Below, piece after piece: positions 53,301 to 60,987 of a stretch of DNA of 64,000 nucleotides (within the stretch, counting starts at the first letter, position 1; each line of letters starts with the position of its first letter). Source of the DNA: Massilia rhizosphaerae (GTDB taxonomy: Bacteria; Pseudomonadota; Gammaproteobacteria; Burkholderiales; Burkholderiaceae_D); contig NZ_JADKYX010000013.1 in NCBI RefSeq assembly GCF_016093545.1, positions 1-64,000 on the forward strand, given 5' to 3'. A program made the position numbers and the translations under genes. The notes under the pieces are model-generated. The model was not told the origin of the DNA. It worked only from the letters and a program-made list of their open reading frames with translations, and searched no databases.

Positions 53301-53487
53301 GGGCAAGAGCATGGACCTGGCCGTGATCGCGGAAGGCGTGGAGACCGCCGAACAGGCCGCGTTCCTGCTGCGCCACGGCTGCCGGCGCGCGCAGGGTTAT
53401 CTGTACGGCCGGCCGATGCCGGCGGACGAATTGCTGGACGAATGGAGGGAGGACAATGCGGGACACGAGCGCACCAGGTTCGGATAA
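50317..53487 (+). CDS. HAMP-PAS-GGDEF-EAL cyclic-di-GMP protein
   Basis: The 1056-residue protein has membrane segments at about 26-50 and 163-182 around a periplasmic sensor, then HAMP and three PAS domains (about 245-360, 375-485, 490-605). GGDEF is canonical (697-701) and EAL is canonical (825-827), with VTESVIM and DDFGTGYSSLAYL. It is expected to be bifunctional or switchable. The next gene overlaps its 3' end by 32 bp. Confidence 0.93.
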   Translation: MAFLSRVALSALPSRLARLYGRSLYAALLAMVFGGLAVPAVVGGYLLIGVQERQAARRDLEDTLQRNADILALGMQESLWNMNVDAARSLADSLMRDPAVVRVHVSAQAEGDFIDRRAAAAPGGHVLRAEREVVAHGQTIGHVILEMDDSRSQQSLRAKQLRYAFVLAIQLVVSLLLILMLLRRRLLAPLGTLMSFSDRLSRGVFDTPLALPTNDELGRLGGQLERMRIAIGDLFQDIGRREERFRTIVTQVPGAVFRARPGGPIDFVSDAIEDISGYPASRFIGAHTDRWADVICPEDRKMQRHFVKEAVQAARPYEIEYRIIDAAGIERWVLESGQPAGFDGNAAFWIDGIISDISERKYNEMRIEALLAEQGAVLDNVMFGIMYVRERRVVSTNRRCDELFGYAEGELVGDPIAMLFPTIEDYEQGLGAATPILARGGDFGDDRQFRRRDGSLIWCAVSGRALDPDHPDDGSIWVYADITERRQAEEKLRLSATVLEHIADGVMVIDVDGRIAATNPAFTQITGYTESEAVGTYSHLTCMTGADAGLYEALWADLAETGFWRGEIRNRRKNGDAYVEWLTVSAVRDDHDAVTHYVCVFSDITKVKESQDKLDHLAHHDPLTGLPNRLLFHDRLQHAMARAVRGQRQLAVMFIDLDRFKTVNDTLGHHVGDELLKQVAGQLADCLREGDTLARLGGDEFIVLLEDVDGAHGAHQVAEKLMRLFERPVLVSDYELFVTGSVGISLFPQDAVDMNVLIRNADVAMYQAKARGRNGYQLYAPSMDGDGAERLRMEGLLRRAIERGELRLHYQPQVEIETGRLTGVEALARWHSAELGDVPPVRFIPLAEDIGFIGQLGAWVLEEACRQVVCWEAAGLYVPKMAVNLSGRQFDRGSVAPLVARVLADAGLAPQRLQLEVTESVIMNTGDALQYINDLHALGVELAIDDFGTGYSSLAYLKQLPVQTLKIDRSFIKDIAAGDNDCENDEAIAVAIVQLGKSMDLAVIAEGVETAEQAAFLLRHGCRRAQGYLYGRPMPADELLDEWREDNAGHERTRFG

Positions 53488-55777
53488 GGACGACGGGCCG
53501 AGCGTGCGCGCGGGCACGACGCGGCGCCGTTTCCTGCTGGGCGGCCTCGCCGCCGGGACTGCGCTCGTCGTGGGCTGGGGTGTCGCGCCACCGCGCCAGC
53601 GTCTGCGCGCCACGGTCGCGCGCCGGCTCGACGCCGGCACCGTCGCCCTCAACGGCTGGGTCGCGATCGCGCCCGACGGCACCATCGACGTCGTCGTGCC
53701 GCGCAGCGAGATGGGGCAAGGCGTGCACACGGCGCTGCCCGTGCTGCTGGCCGAGGAGCTGGATGCGCCGCTGGAGGCCGTGCGCGTCGTCCAGGCGCCC
53801 ATCGACAAGATCTTCGCCAATCTCACCGTGCTGCGCGACACCTTGCCGTTCCATCCGGACGACGGCGGCAGTCTGCCCGCGGGGGCGCGCTGGATCGCGG
53901 GCAAGGTGGCGCGCGAGCTGGGCATCATGTTCACGGGCGGCTCGACGAGCGTGCGGGATGCGTGGCCGACGATGCGCGAGGCGGGCGCCGTCGCGCGCGC
54001 GATGCTGCTGCGCGCCGCCGCCGAGCAGTGGGGCGCCGACGTCCGCACGCTGACCACGCGCGACGGCATGGTGCTGCATCCGGACGGCCGGCATGCCCCG
54101 TACGGCTTGCTGGCGCGGCGCGCGGCCGCGCTGGGTGCCGACATCGACGCCGCCGACGTGCGCCTCAAGACGCCGGCCGAGTATCGCCTGATCGGCAAGC
54201 CGCTGCCCCGGCGCGACTCGCCGTCGAAGGTGAACGGGCAGGCCCGTTTCGGCATCGACGTGCGGCCGGAAGGCCTGTTGTACGCGGCGCTGCGCATGGC
54301 ACCCGTGCTGGGCGCCGGCGTCGCCGGCTTCGACGCGACCAAGGTCGCCGCCATGCCCGGCGTCGTGACGGTCGTGGACTTGTCGTCCGTGCTGCCGGCG
54401 TTCTCGGGCGCCGGCGCCGGGGTCGCGGTCGTGGCCAAGGGCTGGTGGCAGGCGAAACAGGCGGCGCAGGCGCTGCCCGTACGATGGTCCGCGAGTCCGC
54501 ACGACACGTTGTCGACCGAGTCCGTGTTCGCGGGCTTCGCGAAGGCGCTCGACGAGGAATCGGGCCATGCGTATTTCGAGTCCGGCAGCCAGGACGCGCC
54601 CGCACCGGCGGGCGCGCGCACCGTGCACGCCGAGTACCGCGCGCCCTTCCTCGCGCATGCGACGATGGAACCGCAGAACTGCACGGCGCAGGTCCTGGAC
54701 GGCAAGGTGAAATTGTGGGCGCCGACGCAGGTGCCGAGCATCGCGGTGGACGTCGCGGCCAGGGTCGCCGGCGTGGCGCGCGAGGATGTCGCCATCGAGG
54801 TGACGATGCTGGGCGGCGGCTTCGGCCGGCGCCTGGAGACCGACATGGTGGCGCAGGCCGTGGCCATTGCGATGCGCACGCGCGGCCGGCCCGTGCAACT
54901 GATCTGGACGCGCGAGGACGACGTCGGCCACGACGTCTACCGCCCGGCCGCATTGGCCCGCTACACGGCCCGCCTGGACGCGGACGGACGGGTGCTGGCG
55001 TGGGACGCCAAGCTCGCCAGCGGCGCCATCGGCCACCAATACTACCCGCGCAACCTGGGGCTGCCGGGCGTCGGTCCGGACAAGTCGACGGCCGAGGGCG
55101 AGTTCGACCTGCAGTATGCGATCCCCAACCGGCGCAGCCGGCACGTGGCGGTGGAGAGCGTCGTGCCGATCGGCTTCTGGCGCTCAGTGGGGCACTCGCA
55201 CAACGCGTTCTTCAAGGAGAGCTTCGCGGACGAACTGGCCCACGCGGCCGGCCAGGATCCAGCCATGTGGCGGCGCGCGCTGCTGAAGGACCATCCGCGC
55301 CACCTGGCCGTGCTGGACGCCGCGCTCGCGCGCGCCGGCACCCCGCCGGACGGGCGCGCGCACGGCCTCGCCGTGCACCAGTCGTTCGGCACGGTCGTCG
55401 CGCAGGTGGCGGAAGTGTCGGTGGCGGGCAAGGACATCCGCGTGCACCGCGTCGTGTGCGCCGTCGATTGCGGCCTCGCCGTCAATCCGAACATCGTCGC
55501 GCAGCAGGTCGAGTCAAGCGTCGTGTTCGGCCTGTCGGCCGCGCTGGCGGGAGAAATCACGTTCGCGGGCGGACGGCCGCAGCAGTCGAATTTCGGCGAT
55601 TATCCGGTGCTGCGGATGCTCGATGCGCCCGTCGTCGAGACGATCATCATGCCCAGCGCGGCGGCGCCGGAAGGCATGGGCGAACCGGCCGTGCCGCCCG
55701 TCGCGCCGGCCGTGGCGAACGCCGTGTTCAAGTTGACGGGGCAGCGCCTGCGCAGCCTGCCGCTGCGCCTGGCGTGA
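53456..55777 (+). CDS. Tat-exported molybdopterin-binding hydroxylase large subunit (IorB-like)
   Basis: The 773-residue protein of the xanthine dehydrogenase/aldehyde oxidase family begins with a twin-arginine signal (TTRRRFLLGGLAAGTALVVG). It has the cofactor-contact motifs VPRSEMGQGVHT, MLGGGFGRRLETD and the catalytic Glu in EGMGEPAVPP. It resembles IorB-type periplasmic oxidoreductases, which need a small [2Fe-2S] subunit (IorA) and often a cytochrome; neither is adjacent. The 32-bp overlap with the GGDEF-EAL gene suggests shared transcription. Confidence 0.87.
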   Translation: MRDTSAPGSDKDDGPSVRAGTTRRRFLLGGLAAGTALVVGWGVAPPRQRLRATVARRLDAGTVALNGWVAIAPDGTIDVVVPRSEMGQGVHTALPVLLAEELDAPLEAVRVVQAPIDKIFANLTVLRDTLPFHPDDGGSLPAGARWIAGKVARELGIMFTGGSTSVRDAWPTMREAGAVARAMLLRAAAEQWGADVRTLTTRDGMVLHPDGRHAPYGLLARRAAALGADIDAADVRLKTPAEYRLIGKPLPRRDSPSKVNGQARFGIDVRPEGLLYAALRMAPVLGAGVAGFDATKVAAMPGVVTVVDLSSVLPAFSGAGAGVAVVAKGWWQAKQAAQALPVRWSASPHDTLSTESVFAGFAKALDEESGHAYFESGSQDAPAPAGARTVHAEYRAPFLAHATMEPQNCTAQVLDGKVKLWAPTQVPSIAVDVAARVAGVAREDVAIEVTMLGGGFGRRLETDMVAQAVAIAMRTRGRPVQLIWTREDDVGHDVYRPAALARYTARLDADGRVLAWDAKLASGAIGHQYYPRNLGLPGVGPDKSTAEGEFDLQYAIPNRRSRHVAVESVVPIGFWRSVGHSHNAFFKESFADELAHAAGQDPAMWRRALLKDHPRHLAVLDAALARAGTPPDGRAHGLAVHQSFGTVVAQVAEVSVAGKDIRVHRVVCAVDCGLAVNPNIVAQQVESSVVFGLSAALAGEITFAGGRPQQSNFGDYPVLRMLDAPVVETIIMPSAAAPEGMGEPAVPPVAPAVANAVFKLTGQRLRSLPLRLA

Positions 55778-56206
55778 TCACGCGCCGGCGTCCGCCAGCA
55801 GCTTGCGCAGATTGCATTCGCGCTGCCACGCCTGCCGCTCCGGCGTCGATTGCGCCTGGCGCATCAGTTCATCGGCGCTAAGCTCGGCCTGCGCGTGGAT
55901 CAGCCGATCGGCCACGCCCGCATCCGGCAGCATCGTGCCGAAGAACGCGACGACGTCGCCGCGCTGCACGAGCAGGGTGGGAAAGTTCTCGACGTCGAGG
56001 TCGCCGACGACGTCGGCCTCGTCTTCCACGTCGATCCAGACGAAGGTCTTGTCCGGATGGCGCGCGGCCAGGCCGTCGAACACGGCACGGTAGGACGTGC
56101 ACGTGCCGCACCAGGCGGCGCACAGGCAGGCGACGATCCAGTCCTCGCCATGCAGGGCGGCGGCGACCTGGTCGCGGGTATCGGGCTCGAGGGTGAGGCT
56201 GGACAT
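55778..56206 (-). CDS. Thioredoxin-family protein
   Basis: The 142-residue product has a thioredoxin fold with the active site CAAWCGTCTSY (CxxC as WCGTC), DVEDEADVVGDLDVENFPTL and the cis-Pro in FPTL. There is no signal peptide, so it is cytoplasmic. The redox motif is CGTC rather than CGPC, which suggests a different redox potential. It converges with the molybdenum enzyme gene, the stops being next to each other. Confidence 0.85.
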   Translation of the reverse strand: MSSLTLEPDTRDQVAAALHGEDWIVACLCAAWCGTCTSYRAVFDGLAARHPDKTFVWIDVEDEADVVGDLDVENFPTLLVQRGDVVAFFGTMLPDAGVADRLIHAQAELSADELMRQAQSTPERQAWQRECNLRKLLADAGA

Positions 56207-56235
56207 GGGCGGGATTTTACAACGGTTCCGCGCTT

Positions 56236-56263
56236 TTGGCCGGCCGGGCCGGCGGGTTACAAT
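56236..56263 (+). promoter_or_regulatory. Promoter of the tsaB operon; probable leaderless start
   Basis: TTGGCC (56236-56241), a 16-bp spacer and TACAAT (56258-56263) are followed by only 5 bases before the tsaB ATG. Transcription would start at or next to the A of the ATG, and no Shine-Dalgarno site exists. Confidence 0.5.
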
Positions 56264-56268
56264 ACGCC

Positions 56269-56994
56269 ATGCCTATCATCCTCGCAATCGAAACCTCGTC
56301 CGAGCTGGCGTCCTGCGCGTTGTTGAACAGCGCGGCCGGCGCGGATGCCCCCGTATTGACCCGCGAATCGTCCGGCGTGCGCACGCATTCGCAGTCCGTC
56401 CTGCCGATGGTGCAGGAGCTGCTGCGGGAAGCCGGCGTGCGGCTGGCCGACTGCGACGCCATCGCGTTCGGCGCCGGTCCCGGCTCGTTCACGGGCGTGC
56501 GTACGGCGTGCGGCGTCGCGCAAGGCCTCGCATTCGGCGCGCAGAAGCCCGTGCTGGCGCTCGTCACCTTGGAAGCGATGGCCGAGGCGTGCCGCGCACG
56601 CACCGGAGCGACGGAGGTGCTCGCCGTGCTGGATGCGCGCATGGGCGAAGTCTATTGGGCGCAGTACCGCTGGAACGGTGAATGGCAGGCCGTGCGCGCG
56701 CCGGCGTTGTGCCTGCCCGCCGCCGTCGCGCCGGAACCCGTGCCCGGCCTCGCCGCGTGCGGCAACGGCTTCGCCGCGTATCCGGACGCGTTCGCGACGC
56801 AAGCGTTCGCCGCGGGCGCGCATGCCGACATCCTGCCGCACGCGCGCGAACTCGCCGTGCTGGGCGTGGCCGCGCTGGCCGCGGGCCGCGCGGTGCCGGC
56901 CGACGAAGCGCAGCCGCTGTACCTGCGCAACAAGGTCGCGTACACGAGCGCCGAACGCCAGGCCATCAACGCGGCCAAGGCGGACGCGCGATGA
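56269..56994 (+). CDS. tsaB: tRNA threonylcarbamoyladenosine biosynthesis protein TsaB
   Basis: The 241-residue ASKHA-fold protein starts MPIILAIETSSELASCALL and has HSQSVLPMVQELL and the family hallmark FGAGPGSFTGVRTACGVAQGLAFG. It partners TsaD and TsaE in making t6A37 in tRNA. The ATG is only 5 bp past a TACAAT -10, so the mRNA is probably leaderless. rimI overlaps its stop. Confidence 0.93.
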   Translation: MPIILAIETSSELASCALLNSAAGADAPVLTRESSGVRTHSQSVLPMVQELLREAGVRLADCDAIAFGAGPGSFTGVRTACGVAQGLAFGAQKPVLALVTLEAMAEACRARTGATEVLAVLDARMGEVYWAQYRWNGEWQAVRAPALCLPAAVAPEPVPGLAACGNGFAAYPDAFATQAFAAGAHADILPHARELAVLGVAALAAGRAVPADEAQPLYLRNKVAYTSAERQAINAAKADAR

Positions 56995-57452
56995 ACGATT
57001 GCGCGCACCTGGCACTGCGTCCGATGGTGGTGGACGACGTCGACGAGGTGCACGCCCTCGAATGCAGCGTCTTCCCGCATCCGTGGAGCCGCGCGAATTT
57101 CATGGATTCGCTCGCGAGCGGCTACGACGCGTGGGTGCTGCGCGCGCCCGATGGCGCGCTGGCCGGCTACTTCCTGCTGATGTACGCGCTCGACGAAGCG
57201 CATCTGCTGGACGTGGCCGTCGCGGCGCCGCTGCATGGCCGCGGCGTCGGGCGCTATCTGCTGGACCGCATCGCGGCGCGCGCGCGCGCCCAGCGCATGG
57301 AATCGATCCTGCTGGAGGTGCGGCCGTCGAACACGCGCGCGCAGCAGGTGTACCGGCGCTACGGCTATGCCGAGATCGGGCGCCGCAAAGGTTATTACCC
57401 CGCGCACGAAGGCCGGCGCGAGGATGCGATCGTGATGAGGTATGTGTTATGA
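56991..57452 (+). CDS. rimI: Ribosomal protein alanine N-acetyltransferase RimI
   Basis: The 153-residue GNAT protein has VHALECSVFPHPWSRANF, the acetyl-CoA motif LHGRGVGRYLLD and LEVRPSNTRAQQVYRRYGY ending in RKGYYP. It acetylates the N-terminus of ribosomal protein S18. The ATGA overlap with tsaB and with the next gene makes a coupled operon, which is the usual tsaB-rimI pairing. Confidence 0.92.
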   Translation: MNDCAHLALRPMVVDDVDEVHALECSVFPHPWSRANFMDSLASGYDAWVLRAPDGALAGYFLLMYALDEAHLLDVAVAAPLHGRGVGRYLLDRIAARARAQRMESILLEVRPSNTRAQQVYRRYGYAEIGRRKGYYPAHEGRREDAIVMRYVL

Positions 57453-58426
57453 ACGGGGTCAGTGAACGCGACGCCATCTTCCTGAACGAGATGGGCCTCG
57501 GCCCGCTGTGGCAGTTGCGCACGGCGCCGGCGCCCGTCCGCGAAGCTGCCGCCGCCGAGCCGGCCAGCATGGAGGCGGCCGTCGCGCCGGGACCGTCGCC
57601 GCTGCAGCCGGTGGCGCAGTCGGCGTCGGCGCTGGCGCCGGTCGAGGCGCCGCCGCAACCGGCCGCGCCGCCGCCGCCGCCACGGCGGCCCGCACCGCCG
57701 TCGCAGCCGCGCGCTCCTGGGCCGTCGCCACTGCAACCGGTCGCGCAATCCGTGTCCGCGCTGGCGCCGCCGGCCGACGCCGATTCGGCGTGGGACGACG
57801 CCGCGCTGCCGGGTAACGCCACGCCGGAAGAAATCGCGGCCATGGATTGGGACCAGCTGGCCGTCGCCATCGCCGCCTGCCGCCGCTGCAGCGCCTGCCG
57901 CGAAGGCCGCGCGCCGGTGCCGGGTACGGGCGCGAAGACGGCGCGCTGGGTCGTCGCGGCCGGCGCCACGACGGCGGCCGACGAGAAGGCGCGCGTGCCG
58001 CTGGCGGGCGATCCCGGCAAGCTGCTGGACAATATGCTGGCCGCCGTCGGCATGGGGCGCGAGCGCGACGTCTACGTGACGAACCTGATCAAGTGCCGTC
58101 CCACGACGGGCAGCGGCGGCGACCGCGCGCCCACGCCGCAGGAGGCGGCCGCGTGCCGTCCCTATCTCGAACGCGAGGTGGCGCTGACGGGCGCCGGCAC
58201 CGTGCTCACGCTCGGCCAGATCGCCGCCAACACGCTGCTGGGCCGGCCGCTGCCGGAACCGCTGGCGGGCAGCCGCGGCACCGTCCACGCGCTCGATGCG
58301 GGCGGGGGCACCGTCGACCTGGTGGCCACGCTGCATCCGGGCGAACTGTTGCGGCGCGGCGCCGACAAGGCGCTGGCCTGGGCCGATCTGTGCCGGGCAA
58401 GGAACGCCCGTGCGCGACCGGGCTGA
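57449..58426 (+). CDS. Family 4-type uracil-DNA glycosylase with duplicated linker
   Basis: The 325-residue protein has a short N-terminal segment, a long Pro/Ala linker and a C-terminal UDG domain. The domain has Fe-S Cys in CRRCSACREGR, then PLAGDPGKLLDNML, VYVTNLIKCRP and a distal Cys in ACRPYLEREV. It excises uracil from DNA. The linker holds a near-exact duplication, PGPSPLQPVAQSxSALAP (about residues 49-66 and 90-107), separated by a Pro-rich run. The start overlaps the rimI stop (ATGA). Confidence 0.87.
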   Translation: MNGVSERDAIFLNEMGLGPLWQLRTAPAPVREAAAAEPASMEAAVAPGPSPLQPVAQSASALAPVEAPPQPAAPPPPPRRPAPPSQPRAPGPSPLQPVAQSVSALAPPADADSAWDDAALPGNATPEEIAAMDWDQLAVAIAACRRCSACREGRAPVPGTGAKTARWVVAAGATTAADEKARVPLAGDPGKLLDNMLAAVGMGRERDVYVTNLIKCRPTTGSGGDRAPTPQEAAACRPYLEREVALTGAGTVLTLGQIAANTLLGRPLPEPLAGSRGTVHALDAGGGTVDLVATLHPGELLRRGADKALAWADLCRARNARARPG

Positions 58427-59339
58427 CACCTACCAGGCCTATTTCGAGCGCCGCTGGCGCCATCTGCGGCGCGCGCGGGTGCGGGCGCTGGCGTGGCTGC
58501 TGGACGCGCCGGACTTGCTCGACATCCACGACCCGCACTGGGAAGGCCGCATCGCCACGCTGGGCCCGGTGACGCCGGAGACGGAGCGCTGGCTGGCCGG
58601 GCTCGACGCCGATCCGGCGCCGCTCGACGCGGCGCTCGGCGCCAAGATGCATACGCGCCTCGGCCTGTACGCGGAAAAGCTGATGGCCTTTTATTTCGCG
58701 CACCAGGGCCGCCTCGTCGCGCACGGCGTGCAAGTGCGCGCGAGCCGCAACGACACGATCGGCGAGTTCGATTTTCTACTGGATGCGGGCGAGGGCGGCG
58801 TCGAACATATCGAGTTCGCGACGAAGTTCTACCTGCTGCGGGGCGATTCGGCGGCGGGCTTCGACACGTTCGTCGGTCCCAACCTGGCGGACAGTCTCGG
58901 CCGCAAGATGCGCAAGGTGTTCGACCGCCAGCTGGCCCTGGGCGGCCATCCGGCGGCGCAGGAGGTGCTGCCGCGGCCCGTCGTCGCGGCGCGTGCGCTC
59001 GTGAAGGGCTGGCTGTTCTACCCGCGGGGCACCTACCAGGCGATGCAAGGGATCACGGCGGGCCACTGCCGCGGCTTCTGGTGCGCGCTCGACGAACTGG
59101 AAGCGCTGCCCGGCGACCGCTTCCTGATCCTGCCGCGCCTGCAATGGCTACCGCCGTTCCGCGCGCAATCGGCCACGTGGATGCTGGACAAGGCCCAACT
59201 GGGGGCGGAACTGGACGACCACTTCCTCGCATCGGACGCACCCGTACTCGTGGCGCTCGTGCGCGAAGAGCCCGATGGCATCGTCGAATTCGAACGCGGA
59301 TTCATCGTCCCGAACGACTGGCGCGAACGGGCCACCTAA
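58410..59339 (+). CDS. DUF1853 family protein
   Basis: The 309-residue product starts at GTG (AAGGAA 6 bp before), inside the end of the UDG gene (17-bp overlap). It has the family motifs LGLYAEKLMAFYF, GEFDFLLDAGEGGVEHIEFATKFYL and GPNLADSLGRKM. The acidic residues and Lys in EFDFLL...HIEFATKF resemble a PD-(D/E)xK nuclease core, so a nuclease-like role is possible but unproven. The stop codon TAA overlaps the first base pair of a repeat unit. Confidence 0.85.
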   Translation: MRDRADTYQAYFERRWRHLRRARVRALAWLLDAPDLLDIHDPHWEGRIATLGPVTPETERWLAGLDADPAPLDAALGAKMHTRLGLYAEKLMAFYFAHQGRLVAHGVQVRASRNDTIGEFDFLLDAGEGGVEHIEFATKFYLLRGDSAAGFDTFVGPNLADSLGRKMRKVFDRQLALGGHPAAQEVLPRPVVAARALVKGWLFYPRGTYQAMQGITAGHCRGFWCALDELEALPGDRFLILPRLQWLPPFRAQSATWMLDKAQLGAELDDHFLASDAPVLVALVREEPDGIVEFERGFIVPNDWRERAT

Positions 59340-59600
59340 ATTCGGGGTCAGAGCACATTTCCGGCCAAATTCGGGGTCAGAGCACTTTTTGATACAAAGG
59401 CTCGTGAGACATTGCTCGCGCACGCAAGCCCATGCCGCCCAGCCGGCTGCTGCCGGTCGATGCCGGCGTGTGCTGGGATGTGTGATGTGGTGAGAGCGCG
59501 AGCAGATAGCGGTGACGAACCGCATCGAGGTAGTAGCCTTCGCCGATCAATTTCCCGAAAAAGTGCTCTGACCCCGAATTTGTGCTCTGACCCCGAATTT
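59338..59600. repeat. Composite inverted-repeat element, copy 3
   Basis: Direct units at 59338-59356 and 59367-59385 face inverted units at 59563-59581 and 59582-59600 (directly abutting) around a core of about 177 bp. The element fills the whole gap between two convergent genes. Its first AA belongs to the DUF1853 TAA stop and its last T to the lplT TAA stop. Confidence 0.87.
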
Positions 59601-60850
59601 TAGTGCTTGTGTTCGCCGATCAGCGCGAGGGAATCGTGTTCGCGCTGGTTCGCTGCGTGGCGGCGGCCGATGAGCCACATGATGCCGGCCAGCGACAGGC
59701 CGAACAGGACGATGATGACGTTCAGGTCGAGGTTCAGCGTGATCATGAGGGCGTACAGCGCCAGCATGGTGAGGATGGAGAGGTTCTCGTTGAAGTTCTG
59801 CACGGCGATCGAGTGGCCGGCGCTCATCAGCACGTGGCCGCGGTGCTGCAGCAGGGCGTTCATCGGCACGACGAAGAAGCCGGACAGGAAACCGATCAGC
59901 AGCAGCAGGACCACGGCGATCGCCAGCGAGTACACCATGGTCATCGCCGTCACGACGAGTCCCATGATGATGCCCAGCGGGATGACGGTCAGCGACTTCT
60001 TCAGCGGGATCATCTTGGCTGCCATCGCCGCGCCGACGGCGACGCCGATCGCGACGACGCCGATCAGGCTCGTGGCCTTGTCGAGCGGCATGTGCAGCGA
60101 GCGCTCGGCCCACTTCAGCACGATGAGCTGCAAGGTGGCGCCGGCGCCCCAGAACAAGGTCGTCACGGCCAGCGAGATCTGCCCCAGCTTGTCCTTCCAC
60201 AGCGTGGACGCACAATCGGCGAAGTCGGCGATCAGCTTGGCCGGATTGCGTTCCTGGCGTTCGTAGCGGGCGCCCGTGTCGGGAATGCGCAGATTGAAAC
60301 CGGCCGCCAGCGCGTACACGCCGATCAGGACGGCGAGCTCCGCCTTGGTCGCGGTGTCGATATAGGGCACGCCCAGCGACGCCAGCCAGGCGCCGCCGTG
60401 GACGCTGAGGAGGACACCGCCCATGACGGTGCCGAGGATGATGGACATGACGGTCAGGCCCTCGATCCAGCCGTTGGCCGCGACGAGTTTGTCCGGCGGC
60501 AGAAGTTCGGTCAGGATGCCGTATTTGGCCGGCGAATAGACGGCGGCGCCGAAGCCGACGACGGTGCAGGCGACGAGGGGATGCACGCCGAAGAAGATCA
60601 GGCAGCAGCCGAAAACTTTGATTAAATTAGCGATGAACATCACGCGTCCCTTGGGCATCGAATCGGCGAAGGCACCGACGAAAGCGGCCAGCAGGACATA
60701 GAACAGGACGAATGACTCCCTCAGCAGCGGAGTCAGGGAAGCGGGGGCTTTCATCGCCGTTAGCATACCGATCGCGACAAATATCAGCGCATTGTCCGCC
60801 AGCGACGAGAAGAACTGCGCCGCCATGATGGTATAAAAACCACGATTCAT
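59600..60850 (-). CDS. lplT: Lysophospholipid transporter LplT-like (MFS)
   Basis: The 416-residue MFS protein has about 12 membrane helices and the LplT-type pattern MAAQFFSSLADNALIFVAIG, DSMPKGRVMFIANLIK, AAVYSPAKYGILTELLP and FFVVPMNALLQHRGH. It would flip lysophospholipids across the inner membrane; the acyltransferase partner (Aas) is not adjacent. It is divergent from alr, a common Burkholderiales arrangement as I recall it. Confidence 0.87.
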   Translation of the reverse strand: MNRGFYTIMAAQFFSSLADNALIFVAIGMLTAMKAPASLTPLLRESFVLFYVLLAAFVGAFADSMPKGRVMFIANLIKVFGCCLIFFGVHPLVACTVVGFGAAVYSPAKYGILTELLPPDKLVAANGWIEGLTVMSIILGTVMGGVLLSVHGGAWLASLGVPYIDTATKAELAVLIGVYALAAGFNLRIPDTGARYERQERNPAKLIADFADCASTLWKDKLGQISLAVTTLFWGAGATLQLIVLKWAERSLHMPLDKATSLIGVVAIGVAVGAAMAAKMIPLKKSLTVIPLGIIMGLVVTAMTMVYSLAIAVVLLLLIGFLSGFFVVPMNALLQHRGHVLMSAGHSIAVQNFNENLSILTMLALYALMITLNLDLNVIIVLFGLSLAGIMWLIGRRHAANQREHDSLALIGEHKH

Positions 60851-60987
60851 TCGAGAGGTTCAAAAAACTGGATGGGTTGCTTTATACCATGAAAGGCCGG
60901 TTCGCCCAAGAAATCGACAATACGGCATTTCACTGCCGCAGGTAAAATAAGCCTTTCGTTTGCCCCCAGCGTCCCCATCTGCAAGCC

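Noticed and set aside
50260..54879. 1539-codon open frame on the minus strand opposite the GGDEF-EAL and hydroxylase genes
   Set aside because: It is a GC-rich antisense shadow: its translation is Arg/Ala/Gln/His-rich without domains, while the plus strand encodes well-known families.
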